NCBI GenBank assembly: GCA_035764005.1 | Contig: DASTZZ010000055.1 | Span: 1-64,000 of the forward strand | Direction: 5' to 3' | DNA length: 64,000 bases | Origin: Terriglobales bacterium | GTDB taxonomy: Bacteria > Acidobacteriota > Terriglobia > Terriglobales > Acidobacteriaceae | Shown: positions 26,799 to 36,278 of the stretch, piece after piece | Layout: each line of letters opens with the position of its first letter | Position numbering within the stretch: the first letter of the stretch is position 1 | Program-made: the position numbers and the translations under genes | Notes under the pieces: model-generated | Told to the model about the DNA's origin: nothing | Seen by the model: the letters and a program-made list of their open reading frames with translations, nothing else | Database searches by the model: none

Positions 26799-29700
26799 TC
26801 AATCTGCCCCGGCTGGCTCCTCCACTGGATTCCCAATTCGGAAACGACTGAACTTATGCGCCAGCCGATCAAAGTAAAGATAGACAACCGGAGTCGTGTA
26901 CAGCGTAAGCACCTGGCTTACCAGCAGACCGCCGACGATCGTCACTCCGAGGGGGTGACGCAGTTCCGAACCGGTACCGCTGCCTAACGCAAGTGGCAAT
27001 CCGCCAAATAGCGCGGCAAACGTCGTCATCAAGATTGGGCGGAAGCGCAGCAGACAAGCCTGATATATGGCCTCTTCCGGCGGCTTGCCACCTTCTCTTT
27101 GCGCTTCCAGCGCGAAGTCGATCATCATGATGGCGTTCTTCTGCACGATGCCAATCAGCAGAATGATTCCTATCAATGCCACCACCCCGAACTCCATGTG
27201 GAAGAGCAGCAACGCCAGAATCGCGCCCACGCCTGCAGAAGGCAAGGTAGAGAGAATCGTTACCGGATGGATGTAACTCTCGTACAGAACTCCGAGCACG
27301 ATGTAGACAGTGATAAGTGCAGCAAGAACAAGATAGGGCTCATTCGCGAGAGAGCTGCGGAATACGGCCGCGGTTCCCTGGAAGCTGGCGTGCACGCTGG
27401 CGGGAATTCCAATCTCCGCGCTTGCAGCATCGATCGCTTTGGTAGCTGCGCCCAGCGAAGATCCAGGAGCCAGATTAAACGAGATCGTCGCCACTGGGAA
27501 CTGTCCCTGGTGATAGATCGCTACCGGAGTCGTGTTGGTTTCAATTCGGGCAAAGGCGCTGAGGGGAACGATCTGCGATCTTCCGGATGCAACACTCGGC
27601 ACTGCGGCAATACCGGAACCGGTTGTGCCTTGAACGGCTCCCGACGACGCCGAGGCGGTAGTGGTGCTCGAGCTGGCCGCCGCTCCCACCGTTGGCAGTC
27701 CCGTGCCGCCTCCACTCGCTGCGGCCGGAGCTCCTCCGGGGGAGGAGTGCACATAGATACGCTTCAAATCGTCTGGATGGACCTGCTGATCGGGAGCAAT
27801 CTCCAGGACAACATGGTATTGATTCAATTGCGTGAAGATCGTCGAGATCAGCCGCTGTCCGAAAGCGTCATATAGCGTGTCGTCGATCATCTGCGGCGTG
27901 ACGCCGAGTCGCGATGCGGTGTCGCGATCTACGACCAGATCAGCCTCTAAACTTCCGGAACCCTGGTCGCTCGCCACATCGCGCAACTCAGGCACGGACT
28001 GCAGCTTCTGTACCAGTTTGGGAACGTAATCGGCGAGTTCCTTGGCGTTGGCGTCCTCCAGCGTGTACTGATACTGCGTGCGGCTGACGCGATTCTCGAC
28101 GGTGATGTCCTGCACCGGCTGCATGTACAGAGTAATGCCGGATACCTGACTCACCTTGGGCTGCAATCGACGAATGATTTCGTCGGCGCTTGACTTCCGA
28201 TTCTCGCGGCCCTTGAGATTGATCTGAATGCGTCCGACATTGGGCGTCATGTTGGTGCCGTCAACCCCGATAAATGATGACAGGCTCTCAACGTCGGGAT
28301 CCTTCAACACTACGTCCGCGACCTGCTGCTGGCGCGCTGTCATAGCCTGGAAAGACGTGCTTTCCGGCGCCTCGGTGATACCCAGGATCACACCTGTGTC
28401 CTGTACGGGAAAGAACCCTTTCGGCACCACATAAAAGAGAAACAGCGTAAGAACCAGAGTTCCAACGGTGACAAACAGCGTCTCCGTCTGGTGGCGAAGC
28501 ACAAAGCGCAGGGTTCGCCCATATTCCTCGATCACGCGATTGAACCACCGCTCCGATGTTCGATAAAACCAGCCTTCATGCGCCGTGTCGCTCTTCTTCA
28601 GAAGACGGGCCGACATCATGGGCGTCAGCGTAAGGGACACAAATGCTGACACCAGGATCGTGACACTGAGCGTCACTGCAAACTCGCGAAAGAGTCTGCC
28701 GACAATATCTCCCATGAAGAGTAGTGGAATCAGAACGGCAATGAGCGATACCGTCAGCGATACGATGGTGAAACCAATCTGCTTCGAGCCCATCAGCGCC
28801 GCTTCCAGAGGAGGATGGCCCTCCTCAATGAAGCGGTTGATGTTCTCAATCATGACGATCGCGTCGTCGACGACAAATCCGGTCGAGATGGTCAGCGCCA
28901 TCAGTGACAAGTTATCGAGCGAGTACCCAAGCAGGTACATCACACCAAACGTACCCACGATCGAAAGCGGCACGGCAACGCTGGGGATGATCGTCGCGGC
29001 GACGTGACGCAGGAAGATGAAAATCACCAGCACGACGAGAACGACGGTCAGCATCAGCTCGAATTCAACGTCTTTCACCGAAGCGCGAATCGTGATCGTG
29101 CGATCGGTAAGCGGACTTACAGTGACCGACGGCGGCAGCGTTGCCTTGAGTTGCGGCAGCAAGGCGTTGATGCGGTCGACGACGCTGATGATGTTCGCAC
29201 CCGGCTGGCGCTGAACGTTCATGATGACCGCAGGTGTCTTGTTCATCCACGCGGCCTGCTGGTCGTTCTCGACTCCGTCTACCACGTTCGCGACATCCTG
29301 CACGCGAACCGGAGCTCCGTTGCGGTAAGCGATGATGATCGGTTTGTAATCCGCGCCGGAGTAGATCTGGTCGTTCGCTCCGATGCTGAAGGACTGATGC
29401 GGCCCCTGCAGATTGCCTTTTGCCTGATTTGTGTTCGCTGCCGCAAGTCCACTGCGCAGATCTTCGAGGCTCAGACCATACGACGCCAGTGCCGTTGGGT
29501 TCGCTTGAATCCGCACAGCGGGCTTCTGTCCGCCGCTGAGAGTTACTAGTCCGACTCCGGGAAGCTGCGAGATTTTCTGCGCCAGAGTTGTGTCGGCCAA
29601 ATCCTGCACCTTGCTCAGAGGCAGTTCTTTCGAAGTGAGCGCAAGGGTAAGGATCGGCGTGTCCGCGGGATTCACTTTGCTGTAAATCGGCGGATTGGGC

Positions 29701-30068
29701 AGATCACGCGGCAAATAAGTGCCTGACGCGTTGATGGCAGCCTGGACTTCCTGCTCGGCGACATCGATGTTCTGTTCTAGGTTGAACTGCAGGGTGATGA
29801 GCGATCCACCATACGAACTGGTGGAGGTCATCTGATTCAGTCCTGGAATTTCGCCGAACTGGCGCTCCATGGGAGCAGTCACGGACGAAGTCATCACATC
29901 CGGACTGGCGCCGGGATAAAAGGTCAGAATCTGGATAGTTGGATAATCAACTTGCGGGAGTGCCGAAACGGGAAGCTGACGGTAAGCAACGATACCAGCG
30001 AGCATGATGCCGACCATCAGCAGCGATGTAGCTACTGGCCGCAGAATGAAGATGCGAGACGGATTCAT
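26799..30068 (-). CDS. RND efflux pump inner-membrane transporter (MdtB-like) with low-complexity insert
   Basis: The product has 1089 residues and is a paralogue of the downstream MdtC-like protein. '[17 protein letters not shown]' gives the proton-relay Asp pair, and the RND repeats are complete. Compared with its paralogue it has an extra segment of about 50-57 residues (about 775-831) rich in Ser, Thr, Ala and Gly inside the second periplasmic loop, where the paralogue simply reads 'SSRGMEVPLSAFAHF'. ATG 30068 is two bases after the stop of the adaptor gene. Mdt-type pumps work as B2C heterotrimers, which fits two adjacent transporter genes. Confidence 0.92.
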   Translation of the reverse strand: MNPSRIFILRPVATSLLMVGIMLAGIVAYRQLPVSALPQVDYPTIQILTFYPGASPDVMTSSVTAPMERQFGEIPGLNQMTSTSSYGGSLITLQFNLEQNIDVAEQEVQAAINASGTYLPRDLPNPPIYSKVNPADTPILTLALTSKELPLSKVQDLADTTLAQKISQLPGVGLVTLSGGQKPAVRIQANPTALASYGLSLEDLRSGLAAANTNQAKGNLQGPHQSFSIGANDQIYSGADYKPIIIAYRNGAPVRVQDVANVVDGVENDQQAAWMNKTPAVIMNVQRQPGANIISVVDRINALLPQLKATLPPSVTVSPLTDRTITIRASVKDVEFELMLTVVLVVLVIFIFLRHVAATIIPSVAVPLSIVGTFGVMYLLGYSLDNLSLMALTISTGFVVDDAIVMIENINRFIEEGHPPLEAALMGSKQIGFTIVSLTVSLIAVLIPLLFMGDIVGRLFREFAVTLSVTILVSAFVSLTLTPMMSARLLKKSDTAHEGWFYRTSERWFNRVIEEYGRTLRFVLRHQTETLFVTVGTLVLTLFLFYVVPKGFFPVQDTGVILGITEAPESTSFQAMTARQQQVADVVLKDPDVESLSSFIGVDGTNMTPNVGRIQINLKGRENRKSSADEIIRRLQPKVSQVSGITLYMQPVQDITVENRVSRTQYQYTLEDANAKELADYVPKLVQKLQSVPELRDVASDQGSGSLEADLVVDRDTASRLGVTPQMIDDTLYDAFGQRLISTIFTQLNQYHVVLEIAPDQQVHPDDLKRIYVHSSPGGAPAAASGGGTGLPTVGAAASSSTTTASASSGAVQGTTGSGIAAVPSVASGRSQIVPLSAFARIETNTTPVAIYHQGQFPVATISFNLAPGSSLGAATKAIDAASAEIGIPASVHASFQGTAAVFRSSLANEPYLVLAALITVYIVLGVLYESYIHPVTILSTLPSAGVGAILALLLFHMEFGVVALIGIILLIGIVQKNAIMMIDFALEAQREGGKPPEEAIYQACLLRFRPILMTTFAALFGGLPLALGSGTGSELRHPLGVTIVGGLLVSQVLTLYTTPVVYLYFDRLAHKFSRFRIGNPVEEPAGAD

Positions 30069-30070
30069 GC

Positions 30071-31366
30071 TCAGCTAGCGCTACTTGCGCCCATAACCTG
30101 ATCGGGAGGATTGATCTTCCCTGGAGGACCCGTGCGTTCCACCTCAACTTTGTTGCCGGGTTGCAATCTCTCTTGTCCATCGGTGATCACGAGTTCGCCG
30201 GGTTTGACTCCCGAATCGATCACAGAAACTGTGCCCTCGCTCAACGCAATCTTGATGTTGCGCGACTCCACCGTCTTGTCCTGCTTGATGACATACACGT
30301 ATGTCCCTTGCGATCCACGCTGCACCGCAACCGCTGGAATCGTGATTGCGCTTTTGCGCACGTACACCTGTAAACGCGCGTTCACAAACTGGTTGGGATA
30401 CAGCGCGTTATCACGATTGTCGAAGACAGCTTTAAGGCGAAACGTTCCGGTATTCGGGTCAATTTGATTGTCGATCGTCTCCAGCCGACCATCAGCGATC
30501 TGCTGCGTGTCATCGCGATTCCAGGCCTGCACTTCGAGACGGCTGGTGCGCATGTGTTGAAGCACATCCCGCAGATTGTCTTCGGGGAGAGTAAAGAGCA
30601 CCGCAATCGGTTGCAGCTCGGTGATGACGAGCAGGCCATTTTGGTCAGAGGCATGCACCATATTGCCGGGATCGACCAAACGCAATCCAACCCTCCCGTC
30701 GATCGGCGACTTGATATGGCAGTACGTGAGGTTCAGCTTCGCATTATTGATTTGGGCGTCGTCAGCCCGAACCAGTCCTTCTTGCTGCGCCACCACAGAC
30801 TGCTGTGTGTTGTACTGCTGCTGCGCGATTACCCCCTGCTTGTAAAGATCGGCGTAGCGCTGCAGGTCGCGCTGCGCGTTCTCAAGGTTCGCCTGGTCTT
30901 TATACTTCGTGGCTTCGGCCTGCGAGACTTGTACCTCGTAAGGACGCGGATCGATCAGCGCAAGCTCTTGTCCTTTTTGAACCTGCTGGCCCTCGCGAAA
31001 ATTCACCGCCATTAATTGGCCATCGACGCGGCTATGAATCGTAACCGTGTAGTACGCCTGAACGTTCCCAAGTCCTTCGAAGTAAACCGGCACGTCGCGC
31101 TGCTGGGCCGGCGCTGCCGAAACTGGAACCGCGCGATTTGCATCGGCTCCCCCTCCCCGACGTCCACCGCCGCCACGTCCCTGCGCCTGGGCCTGCTCAC
31201 CATGGGATTTCGAAAGTGTCCGCAAACCGAGCGCGCCGAGCACGATGAGCGCAAAAATCACAATCACCCAGATCACGGCTTTGCTGCTGGTGCGGCGCTC
31301 CGGCGGAGGCGGCACCAACTCCGGCTGGTGGAAGTCTTGTTCGGTAAGGTCTTGCGCCATATGCAT
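30071..31366 (-). CDS. RND periplasmic adaptor (MdtA-like membrane fusion protein)
   Basis: The product has 431 residues. The cytoplasmic N-terminus (Pro-rich) is followed by one membrane helix (about 30-48) and a Gly/Arg-rich linker. The HlyD/AcrA layout then appears: lipoyl half '[25 protein letters not shown]', alpha hairpin (about 130-190), second lipoyl half '[23 protein letters not shown]', beta barrel and membrane-proximal domain. It bridges the transporters to an outer-membrane channel. First gene of the operon. Its ribosome binding site GGAG lies within a dyad at 31368-31395. Confidence 0.92.
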   Translation of the reverse strand: MHMAQDLTEQDFHQPELVPPPPERRTSSKAVIWVIVIFALIVLGALGLRTLSKSHGEQAQAQGRGGGGRRGGGADANRAVPVSAAPAQQRDVPVYFEGLGNVQAYYTVTIHSRVDGQLMAVNFREGQQVQKGQELALIDPRPYEVQVSQAEATKYKDQANLENAQRDLQRYADLYKQGVIAQQQYNTQQSVVAQQEGLVRADDAQINNAKLNLTYCHIKSPIDGRVGLRLVDPGNMVHASDQNGLLVITELQPIAVLFTLPEDNLRDVLQHMRTSRLEVQAWNRDDTQQIADGRLETIDNQIDPNTGTFRLKAVFDNRDNALYPNQFVNARLQVYVRKSAITIPAVAVQRGSQGTYVYVIKQDKTVESRNIKIALSEGTVSVIDSGVKPGELVITDGQERLQPGNKVEVERTGPPGKINPPDQVMGASSAS

Positions 31367-31367
31367 A

Positions 31368-31395
31368 GGTTCGGCTCCGGCACCCGAGTCGAACC
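31368..31395 (-). promoter_or_regulatory. Dyad covering the ribosome binding site of the efflux operon
   Basis: GGTTCG and CGAACC arms (6 bp, perfect) enclose a partly paired interior (CUC/GAG and GG/CC in the mRNA). The GGAG Shine-Dalgarno, 8 nt before ATG 31366, lies in the inner stem. It may be a repressor operator at DNA level or an mRNA hairpin that hides the ribosome binding site. No regulator gene is adjacent. Confidence 0.45.
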
Positions 31396-31666
31396 CTCTA
31401 ATTTACAGCATCTCAGCGCATGACGATTCCTGGCTGAAGGGTCGGAAACTCTCGGAAGAGAATCGCGGCAGGTGCTGGCGTGCGTCGCTCTCATCGGCAG
31501 CGACTCTCGCCTTTCCACTATCTGATTAGACGAGTACGCCGAAAGAAAAGTAGTAACAAATGGGGGAGGAACTGAGGTTAAGTTTTGTTAAAGAAAGCGT
31601 TTAGACGCGGCCGAACCAGTGACAATACGCGTCAGAAACAATTGATGCCGACGATACTCGCCCAAG
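31396..31666. other. Upstream region of the efflux operon
   Basis: No gene is visible. It must hold the promoter for the mdtABC-like operon. I see no strong sigma-70 or sigma-54 match and no repeat array. Confidence 0.35.
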
Positions 31667-31915
31667 CTACTCGGCATCTTTGGTCTTGAGCCGCGATTTG
31701 TTTTCGTCGATGAAAGCGCGCAACTCGTCGATTTGACCGAGCAGTCGCATCCACTGCTCGTAATAGAGCGTGACAGGAAAGCGCCCGAGTCCGTACACGC
31801 TCACGCCACCTTTTTCGCTCACGCGAAATTCCAGTTTTCCGGTCTTGCGCGACGCCAGCTTTTGCTCCAGCTCTGCAATTCGCGCCTTAAGTTCTTCTGC
31901 GGTAGGTTCAGCCAT
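31667..31915 (-). CDS. Small conserved-looking protein with N-terminal coiled coil
   Basis: The product has 82 residues. It begins 'MAEPTAEELKARIAELEQKLASR', a short coiled coil, then a compact segment 'LEFRVSEKGGVSVYGLGRFPVTLYYEQW', then a charged helix. No signal peptide or membrane helix. I do not recognise a function. ATG 31915 is preferred to the upstream in-frame ATG at 31960 because the preceding 15 residues look unrelated. Confidence 0.65.
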   Translation of the reverse strand: MAEPTAEELKARIAELEQKLASRKTGKLEFRVSEKGGVSVYGLGRFPVTLYYEQWMRLLGQIDELRAFIDENKSRLKTKDAE

Positions 31916-32323
31916 GGAGAGATATTCTACCAATCGCCGTGTCCGTAGCAGCCGGTGCATTGCGACCGCATCCCCTGTTTCGCTGCTAACAGCGTAATAA
32001 ACAGCGAAAACATACGAAAACGTGAGGGAGAAACGACCGGCAGTTCAAACAAACGGCTCTGAATCAAGTACTTGAAGTAGCACCGTCATTCAGCAATTTC
32101 CATCAGAACAGCGAAACCAAAAGGCAATAATAGCGAAATATTCGGAGATCGTCTCATTCGCTTATTCCTGATTTGGGAAGAGTGAACTGGCTCGCCGTAA
32201 CTACATTAGATGCTGCAGGGGCGTTCCTTCGGTGCAAGAAATTGTCAGGCCGGCCGGCACCGCCTACTGCTCCAGTCTGCTCTGGAGCAGATCATCCTTT
32301 GCTTCGCGGCTCCGCAGCTTCAG
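31916..32323. other. Gene-free region with one hairpin
   Basis: No gene or tRNA is visible in these 408 bp. The middle (about 31985-32165) is AT-richer than the surroundings. A perfect 9-bp hairpin CTGCTCCAG/CTGGAGCAG lies at 32267-32290, just 3' of the GlcG/HbpS-like gene on the minus strand. It lacks a T run and is at best a weak terminator. Confidence 0.4.
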
Positions 32324-33109
32324 TCACTTCTTCGGACCGCTTGGCATCGTGTCGGTCAATTTTTTGATGATCTCCTCGGCCGGCTTTCCGCCCTTGCACG
32401 TCGGATGACCAAAGCCGCTCGCGCTTACTCCGTTCTGGATGTCGAAGATCAAGTTATCGCTCTGGCCCGGCGCAACGCCCATCGGAACGGCGTCGAGTCC
32501 GAGCTTGTTGCGTACCTTCCACGCAATCACGTGATCGGTGCAAGAAGTGTCGCCGCTCACGCCGAGTCCGCCGACGAGTTTGCCGTCGTGCGTGTAGAGC
32601 GGCAGACCTCCGCCGAAGACGATCACGCCGCCGATAGCTTTGCCGACCATCGGGTCATCCGTCTGGCCAAATTTGGTTGGCGGACCGGCGAATGCTGCCG
32701 TCGGATTTGGACCCAGCATCGCGAGACCGTAGAGGCTGCCGCCAGGCTGCGCTCCCGAGTACAGATTTCCACTGGAGAGAGCGAAGTCATCGAGGCTGAG
32801 CGCATTCGCGGTGTTCGCTTTCTCCGCAGCAATGAGCCGGCTTCCCGGCCATTCTTTGGAGCGATCCGGACCGCTGAAGACTACAGCGCACACCGTGCCA
32901 TCGCGATTCACCACCGCTGCCCACTCCTGATTTCCCATGCCGCCGTTCGCGTCCTTGCCTTCCTTCACGACCTGCGTCAGCGTGGTCTTGAGCTTGTTGT
33001 AGTCAGGGACCTTGGAGCAGTCGGTGCCCTGGGCAAAGCTCAACGGGGCGAGAATGCAAATTGACAGGGGGAAGATGAATGGTTTTACGACCATGTCGCT
33101 CAGTCTCAT
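32324..33109 (-). CDS. Exported GlcG/HbpS-like (DUF336) protein
   Basis: The product has 261 residues. A signal peptide ends near 'LAPLSFAQGTDC'. A DUF336 domain follows, with 'ALSLDDFALSSGNLYSGAQPGGSLYGL', 'GGVIVFGGGLPLYTHDGKLVGGLGVSGDTSCTDH'. Relatives bind heme (HbpS) or accompany glycolate and alcohol oxidation genes (GlcG). It lies at the 3' end of the PQQ dehydrogenase/oxidase cluster, so a redox-linked role is plausible but unproven. ATG 33109 is preceded by GGAGAG; the longer frame to 33148 has no signal sequence. Confidence 0.75.
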   Translation of the reverse strand: MRLSDMVVKPFIFPLSICILAPLSFAQGTDCSKVPDYNKLKTTLTQVVKEGKDANGGMGNQEWAAVVNRDGTVCAVVFSGPDRSKEWPGSRLIAAEKANTANALSLDDFALSSGNLYSGAQPGGSLYGLAMLGPNPTAAFAGPPTKFGQTDDPMVGKAIGGVIVFGGGLPLYTHDGKLVGGLGVSGDTSCTDHVIAWKVRNKLGLDAVPMGVAPGQSDNLIFDIQNGVSASGFGHPTCKGGKPAEEIIKKLTDTMPSGPKK

Positions 33110-33612
33110 AAACTCTCTCCTGGGCTTCGACAGATTCAACAGTTCCAATCCGGAATTGGTCCTACGTTCCGCCGCATATTGCTGCCACTGATTCGTCCAC
33201 TTGCTTTGGGTGGAACCCCGAACTTTACACGCGGCGGAAAATGCAAAACAGAACCGCCGGCGGTAGCCGGGGGGTCGGAGGTCGCCGAAAGGCGAAGTCC
33301 GAATGCAGCGATACTGCTGGCATTTGCGCAGAAACGCAGCCGCAACACACGCAGCTACCCCACCGTCTGGCGCCGGTTCCGTTACTTGGTCGCAACCGCA
33401 TTTTCCGCAGCCTGTTTAGTCAGGGGCAAGGCTTTAGCCGTATCTCAACGAGCGCCATTCAATCGCGCTTTAGCTCCGGCCCACGCACGCGCGCTTCGCG
33501 CGTGCGCCTGCGCTAAAGCGCAAAGTGATACTTCGCCCTCGACATTCGCACGGCTTCTCAGCCGTGCTCACCCTTGGCTAAAGCCAAGGGCTTCCACCAA
33601 GAACCAAGACGT
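33110..33612. other. Gene-free region with palindromes
   Basis: This 503-bp stretch holds no gene. It contains the palindrome cluster at 33465-33590 and a GC-rich stretch with a CCGCCGGCGG palindrome near 33257. Confidence 0.6.
33465..33590. repeat. GC-rich palindrome cluster, copy 1
   Basis: Successive palindromes are visible: a long one built on GCGCTTTAGC...GCTAAAGCGC enclosing CGCGCGCTTCGCGCG, then GCACGGCT/AGCCGTGC (33548-33567), then CCCTTGGCT/AGCCAAGGG (33571-33590). Similar modules recur at 38372-38590 and 43926-44045. This is a REP-like family in intergenic DNA. Confidence 0.8.
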
Positions 33613-34017
33613 TCACCGCACCGTGTACAAATACGCCGCAATGTCCCGGCTATCCTGATCCGTCACTCCCATTTCGGGCATTACTGTGTTCGGCTCGATC
33701 GAGTGCGGATGCTGAATCCACCGCGTGATGTTCTCGGGCGTGTTCGGCACCTCACCGGCGATGAACACCCGCTCGTAAATTCCCGAAAGGGGAGGGCCGA
33801 CCAGACCGTTCGCTCCGGCGACGCCCGGAATCGTGTGGCAGGTATAGCAGCCATACTTGCGAATCTTGTCTGGACCGAGCGCCGGGTTGCCGTGCAGCAT
33901 CTTCGCCGCCCTCGCGTATGTCCTCGTCTTTCCCTGGCGTGCCCACGCGCTGAACAACAGCGCCACCAGAATGACGACGACAATCGAGACGAACGTCTGG
34001 ACGGTTTTAGCGCGCAT
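33613..34017 (-). CDS. Membrane-anchored monoheme cytochrome c
   Basis: The product has 134 residues. An N-terminal uncleaved helix (about 8-25) anchors a class I cytochrome c with heme site C57-x-x-C60-H61 and a likely Met ligand in 'TVMPEMGV'. It overlaps the 3' end of ctaG by 11 bp. It probably shuttles electrons to the caa3 oxidase encoded upstream. Confidence 0.88.
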   Translation of the reverse strand: MRAKTVQTFVSIVVVILVALLFSAWARQGKTRTYARAAKMLHGNPALGPDKIRKYGCYTCHTIPGVAGANGLVGPPLSGIYERVFIAGEVPNTPENITRWIQHPHSIEPNTVMPEMGVTDQDSRDIAAYLYTVR

Positions 34018-34957
34018 GAGCAGCTCCTTTGGCAGACTTCATGAGCGCAGCCATGCGCGTGTATTCGAAGCGGCGCTGCGATTCGCCCAGCCACGCGGCA
34101 AACAGCGCGAGTCCCACAACCAGCAAAACGACTCCGGCAGGCACCCACATAATCAGTCCGCCAAGCTGCTGATCTTGTAGCGGCGTGAGCGACCAGTTCT
34201 GCGCCGTGCTGACATACGTGGGATACCAGGCTCGAGGAGCAAATGTCAGCAGCGCGCCGAGGATGCTGTTGTGCGCCGCCGTCGTGAAGACGTACACGAC
34301 CGCGGCTCCGTACCCGAGCCTTCCATGACGTCCATGAATCAAGGTCCACCAAAACAGGAGTGCGCTGCCGAGGAAGCACAAATGCTGTACCGCATGAACG
34401 GCTTCGTTGTGCAAGGCCGCTTCAAACAGCGAAGGAGCATGCCATATCCACAGCGCCAGGGCGTGAATGATCCACGCTGCTCCGGCAGAAGAAATCGCGA
34501 TCCAGGTGCCGCGCCACGCTTTTGTCTTCGAGAGTTTCCCAAGGCCCTCGCGCCGGGACTGCGGCAGCGCCCACAAGAACGGTACCAGCGGTCTTCCCAT
34601 TACGAGAAGCGGAGCAGCGATCAGCATGAGCAGCTCGTGCTGCGTCATGTGTACCCAGAACAACTGCTCACCTACAAGATGCACAGGAGAATCCAGCGCA
34701 ATGATGAGCGCGAGGATTCCCGCGAAACAAGAAACAAACGGCCACGTCAGGAGACGTGCGCCTGCTCGTCGGCGCATTCGCGCATACCCAATCGCGTACA
34801 ACGCTGCGGATACAAAAATGGGAATTACGACCGATGGCTCCCACGTCCACGTCGTGGCTGCTGCGTGTGCATCGTTTTCGTGCGCCCAAAGCGGAACTGC
34901 CGCGACACACAGCAGCGCTCCAAGCCAGATGATTCGAGTTGTGCGCAGCCGTCTCAT
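34007..34957 (-). CDS. ctaG: caa3-type oxidase assembly factor CtaG
   Basis: The product has 316 residues and seven predicted membrane helices. 'VGEQLFWVHMTQHELLMLIAAPLLVMGRP' with its His residues and 'VQHLCFLGSALLFWWTLIHG' are typical of the caa3_CtaG family, needed for copper insertion or assembly of heme-copper oxidases. The position directly behind the oxidase subunits supports the call. It starts 1 bp after the stop of the small membrane protein. Confidence 0.88.
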   Translation of the reverse strand: MRRLRTTRIIWLGALLCVAAVPLWAHENDAHAAATTWTWEPSVVIPIFVSAALYAIGYARMRRRAGARLLTWPFVSCFAGILALIIALDSPVHLVGEQLFWVHMTQHELLMLIAAPLLVMGRPLVPFLWALPQSRREGLGKLSKTKAWRGTWIAISSAGAAWIIHALALWIWHAPSLFEAALHNEAVHAVQHLCFLGSALLFWWTLIHGRHGRLGYGAAVVYVFTTAAHNSILGALLTFAPRAWYPTYVSTAQNWSLTPLQDQQLGGLIMWVPAGVVLLVVGLALFAAWLGESQRRFEYTRMAALMKSAKGAAHAR

Positions 34958-34958
34958 T

Positions 34959-35330
34959 TCAGGAACACGGACTCAAGATCCATCGCGGCACCGCTCCGGC
35001 GATGATGATCACGGCAAAAAACAAACTCATGGTGATTCCAACCAGCGAAAGAAAGAACGCGCGATCGCGCGGCGCATGTCCCTGCTTGTCGGCCCGCTCC
35101 GGCATCTTCCGTTGTGTGCCGAATGCCAGCACGAATCCAGTCAGGGCCACGATGAAGCAGATGAGCGAGATGATGTGCAGCACGTAGAAATGTCCGGTCG
35201 AGCATGCGTGAGACGCGACTGCGTAGCTGAATCCCAAGTCGAAGGCCCATGCCACCGGACCGGCGGCTACCCCCCACCAGACGGCGAATTCGAGACGCGG
35301 CGTGTCGACGATCGGCTGGGTCTCAGTCAT
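34959..35330 (-). CDS. Small three-helix membrane protein of the oxidase cluster
   Basis: The product has 123 residues with hydrophobic segments at about 15-40, 48-66 and 95-115. I do not recognise a named family. Its place between ctaE and ctaG suggests an accessory or assembly role for the oxidase. ATG 35330 is used because the longer frame runs into the palindromic element at 35389-35573. Confidence 0.65.
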   Translation of the reverse strand: MTETQPIVDTPRLEFAVWWGVAAGPVAWAFDLGFSYAVASHACSTGHFYVLHIISLICFIVALTGFVLAFGTQRKMPERADKQGHAPRDRAFFLSLVGITMSLFFAVIIIAGAVPRWILSPCS

Positions 35331-35388
35331 GGCTGCTCCGCGCACTCGACCACCCGCCCAATTCCGAATCAGGACCCCGCCCTCTGGG

Positions 35389-35573
35389 CCTGTCATCCTG
35401 AAGCGCATCTTCTGCGCGAAGGATCTCCCGAGATGTTTCGGACTTGATTGCCGCCGGCTTGGCTCCTCCACCATGCATCTCAACGCTGTTGACCGAATAG
35501 CCTGGGGAGTGCATTTCAGACTGAAGCATTTCGGGAGTTCCTTCGCGCAAAAGATGCGCTTCAGGATGACAGG
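35389..35573. repeat. 185-bp MITE-like palindromic element, copy 1
   Basis: Terminal inverted repeats start CCTGTCATCCTGAAGCGC and extend about 45-50 bp inwards (through the GCGCGAAGGA and TCCCG words). The interior holds GCCGCC...GGCTCCTCCAC. The copy at 41017-41200 has the same length and orientation. No coding capacity. It separates ctaE from the downstream genes and may act as a transcription or mRNA-stability element. Confidence 0.85.
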
Positions 35574-35666
35574 ACAGGGCAGTCGTGCTTCCCAAAAAAG
35601 GAGTCACGGCCGTTCGCGCACGGCCAAGGCCGTGCCCTCTCCAGTCCGACAATGAAGCTGCCCTCA

Positions 35667-36278
35667 TCAAAACAACCTCGAAGCCCCATACACCACGAAA
35701 TAAGTCACCAGCGCAATGCCCACGACGAAGTACCAGTACATCGAGTTCTCGTCGAAGTCGGTGAAGCGCGTTCCGTCCACGCGATCAGTGAACGCAAGCA
35801 CTGCGAGCACAACCGTCTCGATGAAGTCAGTTAGTAAGTGGCCTGAGTGCACGCCCATCAGCACCCAGATCGTGGAGGCGTACGCATTCGCCGACCACTT
35901 GCAGTTCAAATTCGCGAACTCGAAACCGCGCAGGATGATGTTGACCAGGCCAAACAGCGCGAGAACGCTGAGCCAGATGCGGCAGCCGAGCACGTCCCCG
36001 GCGCGAGCTTTGCGGCGAATCAACCAAGCAGGAGCGAGGCTCAGGATGAAGACGATGCCGTTCGCCACTCCCCACGTCAGATTCGGCGGAAGCACTCCCG
36101 GGGGCCACTCGCTCGATCGCGTGCGGTAGTAGAAGTAGCAGGCCCAGACCATCGCGATCATCGAGCCTTCGATGAGCATGAAGAAGATGGTCCCCAGCCA
36201 CACCGGATTGCGCGAGCCGAAGACAACGGTCGGCAGAGCGGAGACGTCGAGCGCAGGGCGTTCGCTTAGTCGCTCCAT
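35667..36278 (-). CDS. ctaE: Cytochrome c oxidase subunit III
   Basis: The product has 203 residues and five predicted membrane helices, the short bacterial form. 'FFMLIEGSMIAMVWACYFYYRTR' contains the conserved Glu region, and 'WVLMGVHSGHLLTDFIETVVLAVLAF' is the canonical His-x-x-His/Glu helix. ATG 36278 overlaps the end of ctaD by 13 bp, showing translational coupling. Confidence 0.88.
   Translation of the reverse strand: MERLSERPALDVSALPTVVFGSRNPVWLGTIFFMLIEGSMIAMVWACYFYYRTRSSEWPPGVLPPNLTWGVANGIVFILSLAPAWLIRRKARAGDVLGCRIWLSVLALFGLVNIILRGFEFANLNCKWSANAYASTIWVLMGVHSGHLLTDFIETVVLAVLAFTDRVDGTRFTDFDENSMYWYFVVGIALVTYFVVYGASRLF

Noticed and set aside
31376-31415. tRNA-like 3' half on the minus strand (GGTTCGACTC with a CTGTAAA loop-like word)
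   Set aside because: The T stem and anticodon stem do not pair, and no acceptor or D arm is present. The GGTTCG is better explained by the dyad before the efflux operon.
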